A DNA stretch of 64,000 bases from Mycolicibacterium moriokaense (lineage in GTDB: Bacteria; Actinomycetota; Actinomycetes; Mycobacteriales; Mycobacteriaceae). A program made the position numbers and the translations under genes. The stretch covers positions 1 through 64,000 of the forward strand of contig NZ_QJJU01000024.1 in NCBI RefSeq assembly GCF_003201655.1, given 5' to 3'. Below the pieces are notes generated by a model, which did no database searches, was not told the DNA's origin, and saw only the letters and a list, made by a program, of their open reading frames with translations. Below are positions 41,570 to 50,107 of the stretch, in pieces; position 1 is the stretch's first letter, and the number at the start of each line of letters is the position of its first letter.

Positions 41570-42169
41570 CCACAACCCCAGCCAGTCCCTCACCCGTGGT
41601 GCGCAATGACGATTCGTGGACCCCTAGCCCCTTGTCGCCGTCAAAGGGGCCCGAGATTGGCGTCACTCGCGCCCCGTCTTTGAGCGCGACCCCGCCGCCA
41701 CCGCCGACGCCGGGAAAGAACTCCGCCACCCCTGGCGATGGACGCCCGCCGCACTGGGGCCCGTGGTGACGAGGTACTGCTGATCGGCCGACGGTAGCGC
41801 CTGCTGCGGCTTGTCTCGGAGCGGATTACCGACAAACGATTCCCGATAGAACGCGAAGATTGACGTCTTTTCCGGTGCGCCAGACGGTTCGTCTCCGAAC
41901 CCCGAATTCGCCGAGCCGATTCCGGTGATTTTCTCAGGCATTGGCGGTGAATCGCGGTAACAAGAGAGCGACCTGCCTGAGCGGAAGTTCGGTGTCCACA
42001 GCCAATTGATCCGTCGACCGGTGCCCGCGCTCCAGTCAGGCAGTACTCCCGCCGCCCGGTGGGCCGAGGCTTAGCTTTTCCGTCCGCACGCACAACAGCG
42101 CGCCGGGGTTTCAACTCGGCGAATTCTGTGAATCACCTCCGAGCCATGCCCGCGCGAGAGAGGTCCTCA
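41570..42169 (-). other. Gene-poor stretch with a possible frameshifted ORF remnant
   Basis: No intact gene is supported. On the minus strand a protein-like frame ends in ESFVGNPLRDKPQQALPSA and DQQYLVTTGPS (from a start at 41941). It could continue after a frameshift near 41720 as VALKDGARVTPISGPFDGDK down to about 41496. I do not recognise the product. It looks like a decayed or badly aligned gene rather than an active one. Confidence 0.3.
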
Positions 42170-42454
42170 GTGAAGCGAATCGTCTACTCCCTACTAGCAG
42201 CATCGGCGGCGGCAGCCGTCATGAGCGGATGCTCAGCCTCCGAGATTGTTAATACCGGCGGCGACACGAAGTGCAAGGACTTCCTCACCCGGGACGAGAA
42301 GAAGCAAAACGACGAAGTCAGCAAGATGCTGAAGGACAAGAGCGGCCAGGATCCCACGAACCTGGAGATCACCGCGACGAAGACCTCGGTCACGCTTTAT
42401 TGCCAGGCGCTCGGAAAGGAAGGCACGAAGATATCCGAGGCTCCGCACGGCTGA
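42170..42454 (+). CDS. Small lipoprotein, HdeA-like
   Basis: This 94-residue protein has a lipoprotein signal (MKRIVYSLLAASAAAAVMSGC-like, lipobox Cys near residue 21) and a mature domain with two cysteines in TKCKDFLTRDEKKQNDEV and TLYCQALGK. The C-K-D-F-L start and later cysteine resemble HdeA/HdeB acid-stress chaperones, which hold one disulfide. The GTG start has GAGAGAGG about 7 bases upstream. The HdeA link is by pattern and moderate at best. Confidence 0.7.
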   Translation: MKRIVYSLLAASAAAAVMSGCSASEIVNTGGDTKCKDFLTRDEKKQNDEVSKMLKDKSGQDPTNLEITATKTSVTLYCQALGKEGTKISEAPHG

Positions 42455-42694
42455 GCGGCTCGCTGCGGCGGTGTCGAGTCAACCGTCAGCGGGATGGTCA
42501 CAGCCCTCGGTTCGCTTGTCACGCGGAAGATGGAGCAACCCTCGACGGGAGTCGCCGCCTATCACGGAGAGTGCTCGCAGAGGCACCAAGCGCCCACGTG
42601 CACTCGTTCGCATCGAGAAGGTCAGGGTTCGAATCCGGACGCACGACAGCGGCGAGTCGACCAGCACCATCGCAACCACACTTAAACTGCGGGC

Positions 42695-43528
42695 ATGCGG
42701 GTTCTTGCCGAAATTCTCGCGGCGGTGGTCGCGCTGACGCTGTTTGCACCCGTCGCCACCGCTGCAGCCATCCCGACGCCGTCGCACGTAGTGATCGTCG
42801 TCGAGGAGAACAAACCGAGCGGGGGTGTGGTGGGCAACAACGCAGCTCCGTTCATTAACTCGGTGGCCAAGAATGGCGCCCTGATGACCCAGTCATATGC
42901 TGTCGCCCACCCGAGTGAGCCGAACTACCTGGCGTTATTCGCCGGTAGCACGTTTGGCGTGTCATCGGATGCGTGTCCGATCGACGCAGGGGCCGCTCCC
43001 AATCTCGGCTCGGCACTGCTCGCAGCGGGATATTCGTTCGGCGGATTCTCCGAAGACCTACCCGCGACCGGCTCACCTGTCTGCAGCGCCGGTAAATACG
43101 CCCGCAAGCATGTCCCGTGGGCAAACTTCAGTAGCGTGCCTGCCGCAAACTCGCTGCCGTTCGGCGCTTTTAACGCACGGTCCGACTACGCCACGCTTCC
43201 AACTGTTTCGTTCGTCATCCCCAATCTCGACAACGACATGCACGACGGCTCCATCGCGCAAGGCGACGCGTGGCTAGCGTCCAACATGTCGCGCTACGCG
43301 AACTGGGCGGCGGCCAACAACAGCTTGCTAATCGTCACCTTCGATGAGGACGACAACAGTGCGAACAACCAGATCGCAACGGTCATCTACGGCGCCCACG
43401 TCAAGCCAGGCAGCTACAACGAGCCCATCAGCCACTACAACGTCCTGTCAACCGTCGAGCAGATGTACGGCCTACCGCAGACAGGGCTGGCCGCCAATGC
43501 TCCTGCAATCAGCGACATCTGGGCCTAG
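42695..43528 (+). CDS. Secreted phosphoesterase (acid phosphatase-like)
   Basis: This 277-residue protein has a signal peptide (VVALTLFAPVATAAA) and a phosphoesterase-family domain. Metal-site-type motifs are visible: HVVIVVEENKPSG, SYAVAHPSEPNYLALFAGST, FVIPNLDNDMHDGSI and IVTFDEDD. Members hydrolyse phosphomonoesters or phospholipids outside the cell. It is monocistronic, with no close partner gene. Confidence 0.85.
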   Translation: MRVLAEILAAVVALTLFAPVATAAAIPTPSHVVIVVEENKPSGGVVGNNAAPFINSVAKNGALMTQSYAVAHPSEPNYLALFAGSTFGVSSDACPIDAGAAPNLGSALLAAGYSFGGFSEDLPATGSPVCSAGKYARKHVPWANFSSVPAANSLPFGAFNARSDYATLPTVSFVIPNLDNDMHDGSIAQGDAWLASNMSRYANWAAANNSLLIVTFDEDDNSANNQIATVIYGAHVKPGSYNEPISHYNVLSTVEQMYGLPQTGLAANAPAISDIWA

Positions 43529-43650
43529 CTGTCTTCGTCAGCGCGGTCGGCTGAAAAAAGGGTGTGACGACCCGCTGTGATCGTCGTTGAAGGGGAACCG
43601 CCTGACGTGGCAGTTCAGACATTTCCGTGGTGCGGGGTCAGCGCCCCGTA

Positions 43651-44415
43651 ATGTCTTTCGGCATGGATGTCGCCCTACACGCGTGCGGGATCCGGGGCCA
43701 CGCCACCTTCGCCCCGGACGAGCCCGAACTGCAGGCCCGGCTGCGGGTCGAGACCCCCGCCGGTGACGCGTGGCGATGTCTGCGATGCGAGACGTTCGTG
43801 GTGGGCGAACCCGCCGGCCACGGCCCCGCCGAAACGGCGCCGCACGTGCGGCGCGGACGCAACCTGCGCGACGTGGTCATCATGCGGACGCTGGCCGTCG
43901 AACGGGTCGTGCGTGCGGTGATCTTCGCGCTGCTGGCTGTCGGAGTCCTGGCAGTGCGCGGGACTCACGGCCAGTTGCAGACGGCGTTTGAAAACGAACT
44001 GCCGCTGATCCGGCCCCTAGCTGATCAGATCGGGTGGAATCCCGATAACTCGAAACTGCTGCATCGCATCGACCAGGCGTTCTCCTTGTCGCCGACGACG
44101 TTGGCGTGGATCGCTGCCGGTCTCTTCGCCTACGCGGCCATCGAATTCATCGAAGCCATCGGACTGTGGCTGATCACCCGGTGGGGCGAATACTTCGCGG
44201 TGATCGCGACCGGTGTTTTCCTGCCGCTGGAGATCTACGAGATCACCGAGAAAGTCACCGCCTTTCGGGCGATCGCGCTGGCCATCAACATCGCCGCCGT
44301 CCTGTGGCTGCTGTGGACCAAGCGGCTGTTCGGACTCAACGGCGGCGCAGCCGCCTACCACGCCGAACACAACGCCGCGACCTTGCTCGCCGTCGAACAA
44401 GCCGCAGCGGCTTAA
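43651..44415 (+). CDS. DUF2127 membrane protein with N-terminal Cys/His segment
   Basis: This 254-residue protein has a soluble N-terminus with Cys and His pairs (HACGIRGHATF and WRCLRCETFVVG) that could bind zinc. It then has four membrane helices of the DUF2127 type (AIEFIEAIGLWLITRWGEYF, then VIATGVFLPLEIYEITEKVT). No function is known for the family. The start may be ATG 43651 or ATG 43663; both come just before the Cys/His segment. Confidence 0.78.
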   Translation: MSFGMDVALHACGIRGHATFAPDEPELQARLRVETPAGDAWRCLRCETFVVGEPAGHGPAETAPHVRRGRNLRDVVIMRTLAVERVVRAVIFALLAVGVLAVRGTHGQLQTAFENELPLIRPLADQIGWNPDNSKLLHRIDQAFSLSPTTLAWIAAGLFAYAAIEFIEAIGLWLITRWGEYFAVIATGVFLPLEIYEITEKVTAFRAIALAINIAAVLWLLWTKRLFGLNGGAAAYHAEHNAATLLAVEQAAAA

Positions 44416-44454
44416 GCGCCGGCACATCGGCATCGGCCCACCGCGATCCCCGCA

Positions 44455-44495
44455 CTGAACTGATTTACCTTCTGGCCCTTCGATTCTGGCGCCCT
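44455..44495. repeat. Dispersed intergenic repeat, partial copy
   Basis: A 34-bp block here (TGAACTGATTTACCTTCTGG, then CCCTTCGATTCTGGC) matches 46329-46362 with two mismatches, followed by CTGCGCG in both. It lies in the convergent gap 44416-44644. The full-length copy at 46337-46529 ends in a perfect inverted repeat of its start, which is not found here, so this copy is truncated or diverged. Confidence 0.65.
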
Positions 44496-44644
44496 GCGCG
44501 AATTGTTTTGCCAAAAGCCGTCTTTTCCCGACGGACGGCCCCGTGGCCGCCGGACAGTTTCAGCCAGCCCGCCGACGGACTGTGCTGAGGTCAGTGACGC
44601 GCGAGCCGCCACCGAGCGGCTCGGTGTTTCACCGGTGGTTGTGG

Positions 44645-45685
44645 TCATCGATGGGTGGTTTCGGCGGTGAACACGGCTGTGACGTAGAAGATGACATCAA
44701 CGCTTGTGGCGGGGGGAAACAGGCCGTCGAGCCCGCCGGAGCCGAGTGGGATGCCATGCTGGCTGAACAGCTGGGTCGCCGCGGGCAAGGCGGTGAAGCC
44801 CGCGCCGTGCGCGCAGTGCGTTCGATCGAAACAGACCACCGCCTGTCGGTTGGCAGGCACCAGTTTGAAGGGTTTGTCGGCGGTGAAGTGCACCGTGCTC
44901 CAGATTTCAGGAGGCTCTGCGGTTGGAGCCACCACGGTGCCGGTCAGGCGGACATCGGTGGCCGGACACACCGGGACGGTGATCCGGGCCCGGGTATCCG
45001 AGATGGTGGCTCCTGACAGGTTCGGGCTCGCGTTGTTGAACACGAACAAACGAACCCGGTAGACGGTGTCGGGCTGCACGCTGATCTGTAGGGAATACCC
45101 ACCGTCGGAGATCTTGTCCGCGGGATCTGCTGAGACCAGCTGCTGGCGAAAATCTGGGTCGGGTTCGCCGGGCCTACCGCGCATGACGGCGTTGTTGAAT
45201 GTCGGCACGTTCGCCCCGGCAACGGGCGCGAGTGGATTCGCGGTTGGCCCCCAATCCGTTTCATGGGCCTGCCGGGTTTCCCGGCATCTCGACGGGCTCT
45301 GCGCGGTGGGTGCTGGCAGAGCTGACCCGATCGGACTGGACATGGCATTCGTGACGGCGGTTCGCGACCCAGCCGACGTCGATTCGGAGCCCGCCGCGGG
45401 CCGCGACGCGGCCCCGACACCCGTCAACACCACTACGCACGTGATAACCAATGCTGTAAGCGCGGTGCGGCGCCGGGGGGAAGAAAGCGCCCGCGCTTGC
45501 GCCGATGTACCCAAACGCCGTGCGCCCGTCATTGCCAGAAGCGCCAACCAGCACAACGATGCGGCAATAACGGCGGTGTGCTCGGGGCAACGGAAACGAT
45601 CTACCAGTAGCAAGCCGCCCAGCAGCGCGACGAACCCGGTCAGCGCCAACGCGGCGGCCACCCGCCGCCGAAGCCGCTCATCCAC
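44645..45685 (-). CDS. Membrane-anchored exported protein of unknown function
   Basis: This 346-residue protein has three hydrophobic segments near the N-terminus (about 8-28, 38-55 and 73-92), then a Ser/Ala/Pro-rich linker and an extracytoplasmic domain from about residue 130 with beta-rich sequence (YSLQISVQPDTVYRVRLFVF, then NNASPNLSG). Cysteines at VPVCPATD and VVCFDRTHCAHG could form disulfides. I do not recognise the domain. It is convergent with the DUF2127 gene. Confidence 0.72.
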   Translation of the reverse strand: MDERLRRRVAAALALTGFVALLGGLLLVDRFRCPEHTAVIAASLCWLALLAMTGARRLGTSAQARALSSPRRRTALTALVITCVVVLTGVGAASRPAAGSESTSAGSRTAVTNAMSSPIGSALPAPTAQSPSRCRETRQAHETDWGPTANPLAPVAGANVPTFNNAVMRGRPGEPDPDFRQQLVSADPADKISDGGYSLQISVQPDTVYRVRLFVFNNASPNLSGATISDTRARITVPVCPATDVRLTGTVVAPTAEPPEIWSTVHFTADKPFKLVPANRQAVVCFDRTHCAHGAGFTALPAATQLFSQHGIPLGSGGLDGLFPPATSVDVIFYVTAVFTAETTHR

Positions 45686-45982
45686 TAGCTGCGACCCTGG
45701 TCCAGCGGCACGGTGCGCTCAGTACCATGCGGCTGACCCAGTTGAACCCTGCCGGACGTGATACCTCGGCATTGCGCATCCTGTGAAATACCCCTCGCCT
45801 TCCTGCCGCGCCCCTGGACACAAGCCACGGTGAAGGATGAAATGCCACCCCGCAACTCGTGGCCGCAAGGGATGCATACAGCGTCTCCCGACGCCATTCA
45901 CAGATGATTCGCAACCTACGAAGGAATTGGGGCAGAGCGCAGATCGTTTGAACCAATTAGACATTCGAGCTTGGAGGCAAGG

Positions 45983-46246
45983 ATGAGTCGGAAAGTTACA
46001 GCGAAGCTAAGAATGTGCGCCGCGGTGGCTGGGTCTTGCGCCATCGCCACGCTTGGAGCTTTGGCGGTGACGTTCACGCAGAACCCGCAGGTTGCTGCGT
46101 CCGGCAGTTCCGGCGGGTCAGTCACCACGTCGACGACACCGCCGGCGGCTCCCGTCATCACCAAGGCAGAGCCGGCCATCACCGGCCCCGCGCCGCTGTA
46201 TGCCGGCCAGGCCCCGAACTCCAATCCTCAGGCTGCTATTCCCTGA
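45983..46246 (+). CDS. Small secreted Pro/Ser/Thr-rich protein
   Basis: This 87-residue protein has a signal-like N-terminus (KLRMCAAVAGSCAIATLGALAVTF) and a low-complexity tail (SSGGSVTTSTTPPAAPVITK, ending GQAPNSNPQAAIP). GGAGG lies 6 bases before the ATG at 45983, which decides against a slightly longer TTG start. Similar short exported proteins occur widely in mycobacteria with no known role. The 297-bp region upstream shows no other gene. Confidence 0.72.
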   Translation: MSRKVTAKLRMCAAVAGSCAIATLGALAVTFTQNPQVAASGSSGGSVTTSTTPPAAPVITKAEPAITGPAPLYAGQAPNSNPQAAIP

Positions 46247-46336
46247 CAGCAATGATCGCGCCGTAAGCCTGGCCGAACTTATTGACCATCACTCAACAGA
46301 CACGCACCCCGCTGTCCCAAAGGCGCATTGAACTGA

Positions 46337-46529
46337 TTTGCCTTCTGGCCTTTCGATTCTGGCCGGCGCCGCTGCGCGCAAGGCCGCTGCCTTCGCTGAC
46401 GCTTCGGGCCCAAGGGCTCGCAGACTTCTTCCCGACCCGCTCCCCTACGGGCCGCTGGAAGAACTCCGCGCCCGGACCATTGCGCTTTCGCACCGCTGCC
46501 GGCCCAGATCTCCCGTGCCAGAAGGCAAA
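46337..46529. mobile_element. MITE-like element with 13-bp terminal inverted repeats
   Basis: TTTGCCTTCTGGC (46337-46349) and GCCAGAAGGCAAA (46517-46529) are perfect 13-bp inverted repeats bounding 193 bp with no coding capacity. The left end recurs at 44455-44495. This is the shape of a non-autonomous transposable or REP-type element. No transposase is in the window, and target-site duplications are not evident. It sits in the 482-bp gap between a small secreted protein gene and modA; nothing else is supported there. Confidence 0.55.
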
Positions 46530-46728
46530 CAAAAACGGGCGGCCCACGCCCCCAACCAGAAAAGGTGACCATGATCGGCACACGGAGCCAGATCCATTCC
46601 CAATTGGTTTGCTACAACGATCTCCTCCGTACTCACCGTTTCCCCATCCGTCAAGCTGCGAGGATAGTGTGACATTAACCCAAGCAGATGTAACGCGGAG
46701 TCGTTTCGTCGTACTGATCCACTAGCTT

Positions 46729-47514
46729 TCAGGGTTTAGCGAAACCCGCTGCGTTAAGCACCTTTTGGCCTGACTCTCCAGTGACCAGGTCGACGAACTT
46801 GCCTGCCAACTCCGGATTCTTGGATCCCTTGAGCGCGGCGATCGGGTAGGTGTTGACGGCGCCGGCCGCTTCGGGGAACGCGACGGAGGCCACCTTGTCG
46901 CCCGCCCCGATCGCGTCGGTGACGTAGACGACTCCGGCGTCGGCCTGACCGGTCGTCACCTTGTTGAGGACGTCAGAAACCGAGGACTCCTCACTGACCG
47001 GGTTCAGCGTTACACCTGTGGCCTGTTCGACTTTCTGCGTAGCCGACCCACACGGCACCTGCCGCGCGCAGACGACCACGTTGAGGCCTTGCTGCGTCAG
47101 GTCTTTGAACGAGGCGATCTTCTTCGGGTTACCGGGCGCTACCGCAATGGTCAGCGTATTGGATGCGAAGTTCACCGGATCACCCGCGAGCAGACCGGCC
47201 TGCGCGGCCTTGTCCATGTTCTTCGTGTCCGCCGATGCGAATACGTCGGCTGGGGCGCCCTGGGTCAACTGGGTTACCAAATCCGATGAACCCGCGAACG
47301 AGAATTCGACTGAGGCGCCGGGGTTATCGGTCTTGAACTGCTCACCGATGTCGGTGAATGTCTTCTTCAGCGAGGCGGCCGCGAACACGATGATCTTCGC
47401 GCCCGCCGATGCCGTGGTCGACGAGCTGGCGGGTGCCTTGTCCGACGAGCCACAGCCGCTGATCAGCGCCAGCAACAGCGCGCAGTACACCGCCAGCAGA
47501 CGGGACTGTCTCAC
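46729..47514 (-). CDS. modA: Molybdate ABC transporter substrate-binding lipoprotein
   Basis: This 261-residue protein has a lipobox (LALISGC) and then the ModA domain (KIIVFAAASLKKTFTDIGEQ, FSFAGSSDLVTQLTQGAPAD, ESSVSDVLNKVTTGQADAGV, VVYVTD). It should capture molybdate or tungstate for import. The GTG start at 47514 overlaps the stop of the Mop-domain gene (GTGA). No modB or modC follows; after its stop there is only an intergenic repeat region, so the permease must be encoded elsewhere or be lost. Confidence 0.92.
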   Translation of the reverse strand: MRQSRLLAVYCALLLALISGCGSSDKAPASSSTTASAGAKIIVFAAASLKKTFTDIGEQFKTDNPGASVEFSFAGSSDLVTQLTQGAPADVFASADTKNMDKAAQAGLLAGDPVNFASNTLTIAVAPGNPKKIASFKDLTQQGLNVVVCARQVPCGSATQKVEQATGVTLNPVSEESSVSDVLNKVTTGQADAGVVYVTDAIGAGDKVASVAFPEAAGAVNTYPIAALKGSKNPELAGKFVDLVTGESGQKVLNAAGFAKP

Positions 47515-47918
47515 GATTGACCTCCGGTAGTCTCGACGATCACGGTGGTTGCCTTCACGACGGCGACGGCGACGCTTCCCGGTTCGAGGTTCAATTCGCG
47601 AACCGCTTCCGCGCTCATCAGCGAGACGACAGTGAAAGGGCCGCACTGCATTTCGACCTGCGCCATCACCTTGTCGGTCACCACCTTGGTGACCAGACCG
47701 GCGAAGCGGTTGCGAGCGGAGCTGGCGACAGTCAGCGGATCTTTCGGCGCCGCAGCGGCGTTCGCCCGCGCGAACTCGGCAAGCACGTCGCCGGCGATCA
47801 CCTTCCGCCCGGCTTGGTCTTGGCTCGCCGGAAGACTTCCGTCTTCGATCCAGCGACGGACGCTGTCGTCGCTGACGCCCAACAGGTCGGCGGCCTCTCG
47901 GACTCGAATCGATGCCAC
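47511..47918 (-). CDS. Molybdenum-binding (TOBE/Mop) regulator with helix-turn-helix
   Basis: This 135-residue protein has a MerR/excisionase-like helix-turn-helix (IRVREAADLLGVSDDSVRRW, residues 3-22) followed by a single Mop/TOBE domain (NRFAGLVTKVVTDKVMAQVE, then MQCGPFTVVSLMSAEAVREL). Such proteins bind molybdate and regulate or buffer its uptake. The GTG at 47918 begins the conserved part; upstream codons cross a palindrome likely to be promoter. It is co-translated with modA. Confidence 0.85.
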   Translation of the reverse strand: MASIRVREAADLLGVSDDSVRRWIEDGSLPASQDQAGRKVIAGDVLAEFARANAAAAPKDPLTVASSARNRFAGLVTKVVTDKVMAQVEMQCGPFTVVSLMSAEAVRELNLEPGSVAVAVVKATTVIVETTGGQS

Positions 47919-47931
47919 CGCGGCATCGTAA

Positions 47932-47943
47932 CCGCATATGCGG
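47932..47943. promoter_or_regulatory. Palindrome upstream of the mop-modA operon
   Basis: CCGCATATGCGG is a perfect 12-bp palindrome 14 bp before the mop start. It may be an autoregulatory site of the Mop/HTH protein or part of the promoter. Confidence 0.5.
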
Positions 47944-47980
47944 ATCGAATACACACTTTCATCCGCAGTTGCGGGCCGGG

Positions 47981-49243
47981 CTACGCCTTCGTGAGCTGCT
48001 TCTCGGCGTAGAGGCGTGCCCATTCCTTGCGCGGCCTGATCGACACGTCGACGTCGGCCCCCTTGTCCCGCAGCGCACCGACGTTCGCCTGCTCACGCGG
48101 TGTGCGCGCGAACGGATCCCAGCTGAAGAATCGGCAGGAGTTCTCCCAGGTGATCTTGTTGATGTCACTGTCGTCGGCACCGGCGGCGTTCAGCTCGGCC
48201 AGCACCTGCTCGGGTGCGTCGGGCCAGAAGCAGTCGGAGTGGGGGTAATCGCACTCCCACGCGATGATGTCGATGCCGATCTCGTGGCGCAGCCGCAGCG
48301 ACGTCTTGTCGGTGACGTAGCAGGCCAACGAATGCTCGCGGAAAACGTCGCTGGGCAGCTTGTCGCCGAAGTCGCGGCGCAGCCACTTCTGGTTGGTGTA
48401 GTGCCGGTCGCTGCGATCCAGATAGAACGGGATCCAGCCGATGCCGCCCTCGGAAAACGCGAACTTCAAATCGGGATAGTTGCGCATCGCGGGACCCCAC
48501 AACAGATCCTGCGCGCACATCGCCGAAACCTGGGTGGCGAGGATGATCAGGTTGTCGATCGGTGCGTTTGGCGCCATGCTGATCGCCCCGAAGCCGGTGC
48601 CAATGTGTAGGCACATCACCACGTTTTCCTCCGACAGGGTCCGGAACACCGGGCCCCAGTAGTCATCGTCGTGGTAGCTCGGAAGGCCCTCGAGATGCGG
48701 GAGTTCGGGCATCGTCACCGCGCGGCAACCCTTGGCGGCAACGCGGCGGATCTCGTCGCACATCGCGTCGGGGTTCCACGTCGGAAGCACGGCGATGGGG
48801 ATGAAGCGGTCCGGGTATGAGCCCGCCCATTCGTCGATGTGCCAGTCGTTGTAGGCCGACACCATCACCAGCGTCACGTCCTCGCGGTGCTGATTCAGAT
48901 GGCGCGCCGAGAAACCAGTAAAGGTTGGGAAGCACATCGACGCGAGGATCCCGTTGCGGTTCATGTCGCGGACACGCTCGTGGACGTCGTACACACCCGG
49001 CCGCATCTCGGCGAAGCCTGCGGGGTCGCGGCCCCACTCCTCGGCGGGCCAGGACACCACAGCGTTGAGCCCGCTGACACCTTGGGGCTTGCCCTGGTAG
49101 ATCCATTGGTCGACGCCCTTGTCGTCGGTGACCACCACCGGCGCTTCGTCCCGGTACTTGGCAGGCACGTGACGGAGGAACATGTCGGGCGGCTCGACGA
49201 CGTGGTCGTCGATGCTGACCAGGATCAGGTCATCGGTCTTCAT
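47981..49243 (-). CDS. Amidohydrolase family (PF04909-type) protein
   Basis: This 420-residue TIM-barrel metal hydrolase has SIDDHVVEPPDMF at the N-terminus, CLHIGTGFG with a His ligand, FSEGGIGWIPF and WECDYPHSDCFWP with the late Asp/His. The subgroup includes decarboxylases and hydrolases (ACMSD-like). Mycobacteria have many copies, several in steroid or aromatic catabolism. It is divergent from an AraC-type regulator with only 24 bp between starts, so that protein probably controls it. Confidence 0.87.
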   Translation of the reverse strand: MKTDDLILVSIDDHVVEPPDMFLRHVPAKYRDEAPVVVTDDKGVDQWIYQGKPQGVSGLNAVVSWPAEEWGRDPAGFAEMRPGVYDVHERVRDMNRNGILASMCFPTFTGFSARHLNQHREDVTLVMVSAYNDWHIDEWAGSYPDRFIPIAVLPTWNPDAMCDEIRRVAAKGCRAVTMPELPHLEGLPSYHDDDYWGPVFRTLSEENVVMCLHIGTGFGAISMAPNAPIDNLIILATQVSAMCAQDLLWGPAMRNYPDLKFAFSEGGIGWIPFYLDRSDRHYTNQKWLRRDFGDKLPSDVFREHSLACYVTDKTSLRLRHEIGIDIIAWECDYPHSDCFWPDAPEQVLAELNAAGADDSDINKITWENSCRFFSWDPFARTPREQANVGALRDKGADVDVSIRPRKEWARLYAEKQLTKA

Positions 49244-49267
49244 AGGTAAGTAGTACCGTCTAGCCGT

Positions 49268-50104
49268 GTGACCGTCTCTGCGCTTTCGGACAGAGTTTTA
49301 GCCGAATCGGCCAATCTTCGGCCGGTCATCGAGCTGCGTCGTGGCGGCCGCGCGCTTGGCGGTAGTTACCTCTACGAGGGCGATGCGCTCATCACTGGCT
49401 GGCACTCGCATGAGGTGCACCAGATCGAGTACGCGATCGGTGGCGTGGTCGAGGTCGAGACGGCGTCGGCGCACTACCTGTTGCCGCCGCAGCAGGCGGC
49501 GTGGATCCCCGCCGGGTTGGAACATCAGGCGACGATGAACCCTGACGTCCGGACGGTGGCGGTGATGTTCGACCCCGAGTTGGTCGCTGATAGCGGTGGC
49601 CGGGCCCGAATCCTCGCGGTGTCGCCGCTGATCCGGGAGATGATGATCTATGCGTTGCGATGGCCGATCGACCGATCGGACGGCGACGCCACTTCCGACG
49701 CGTTCTTCCGTACTCTCGCCAATCTGGTGTCCGAGGCGCTGGAACACGAAGCGCCGCTGAGCCTGCCGACGGCCGACAACCCGACCGTGGCGGCGGCAAT
49801 GGCATATACAAAAGAGCACCTCGAGTCGGTGACGGCGTCTGACGTCGGCCGCGCAGTCGCGGTGTCAGAGCGCACGCTGCGTCGGTTGTTCCAGGACACG
49901 CTCGGGATGCCTTGGCGGACATATCTTTTGCACGCACGTATGCTGCGGGCGATGGCGCTGCTGGCCGTACCGGGCCAATCGGTGCAGGAAACGTCGACTG
50001 CGGTCGGTTTCGAGAGCCTCAGCGCGTTCACCCGTGCCTTCGCGCAATTCAGCGGAGAGACGCCGTCGACATATCGCAAACGGGTTGGGGACGCGAAGGT
50101 TTGA
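49268..50104 (+). CDS. AraC-family transcriptional regulator
   Basis: This 278-residue protein has an N-terminal cupin sensor (GWHSHEVHQIEYAIGGVVEV, then LLPPQQAAWIPAGLEHQ) and a C-terminal pair of helix-turn-helix motifs (VTASDVGRAVAVSERTLRRL and the QETSTAVGFESLSAFTRAFA segment). The GTG start lies 24 bp from the divergent amidohydrolase gene. It likely activates that gene when a small molecule binds the cupin. Confidence 0.88.
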   Translation: MTVSALSDRVLAESANLRPVIELRRGGRALGGSYLYEGDALITGWHSHEVHQIEYAIGGVVEVETASAHYLLPPQQAAWIPAGLEHQATMNPDVRTVAVMFDPELVADSGGRARILAVSPLIREMMIYALRWPIDRSDGDATSDAFFRTLANLVSEALEHEAPLSLPTADNPTVAAAMAYTKEHLESVTASDVGRAVAVSERTLRRLFQDTLGMPWRTYLLHARMLRAMALLAVPGQSVQETSTAVGFESLSAFTRAFAQFSGETPSTYRKRVGDAKV

Positions 50105-50107
50105 CCG

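Noticed and set aside
42619..42640. A GGTTCGAATCC block resembling a tRNA T arm in the gap before the phosphoesterase gene.
   Set aside because: The flanking 5-bp stem pairs poorly and no acceptor, D or anticodon arms can be folded around it. At most it is a remnant.
46282..46725. A 147-codon plus-strand frame covering the MITE-like element.
   Set aside because: Its sequence is low-complexity, it spans the terminal repeats, and the related copy at 44455 does not keep the frame.
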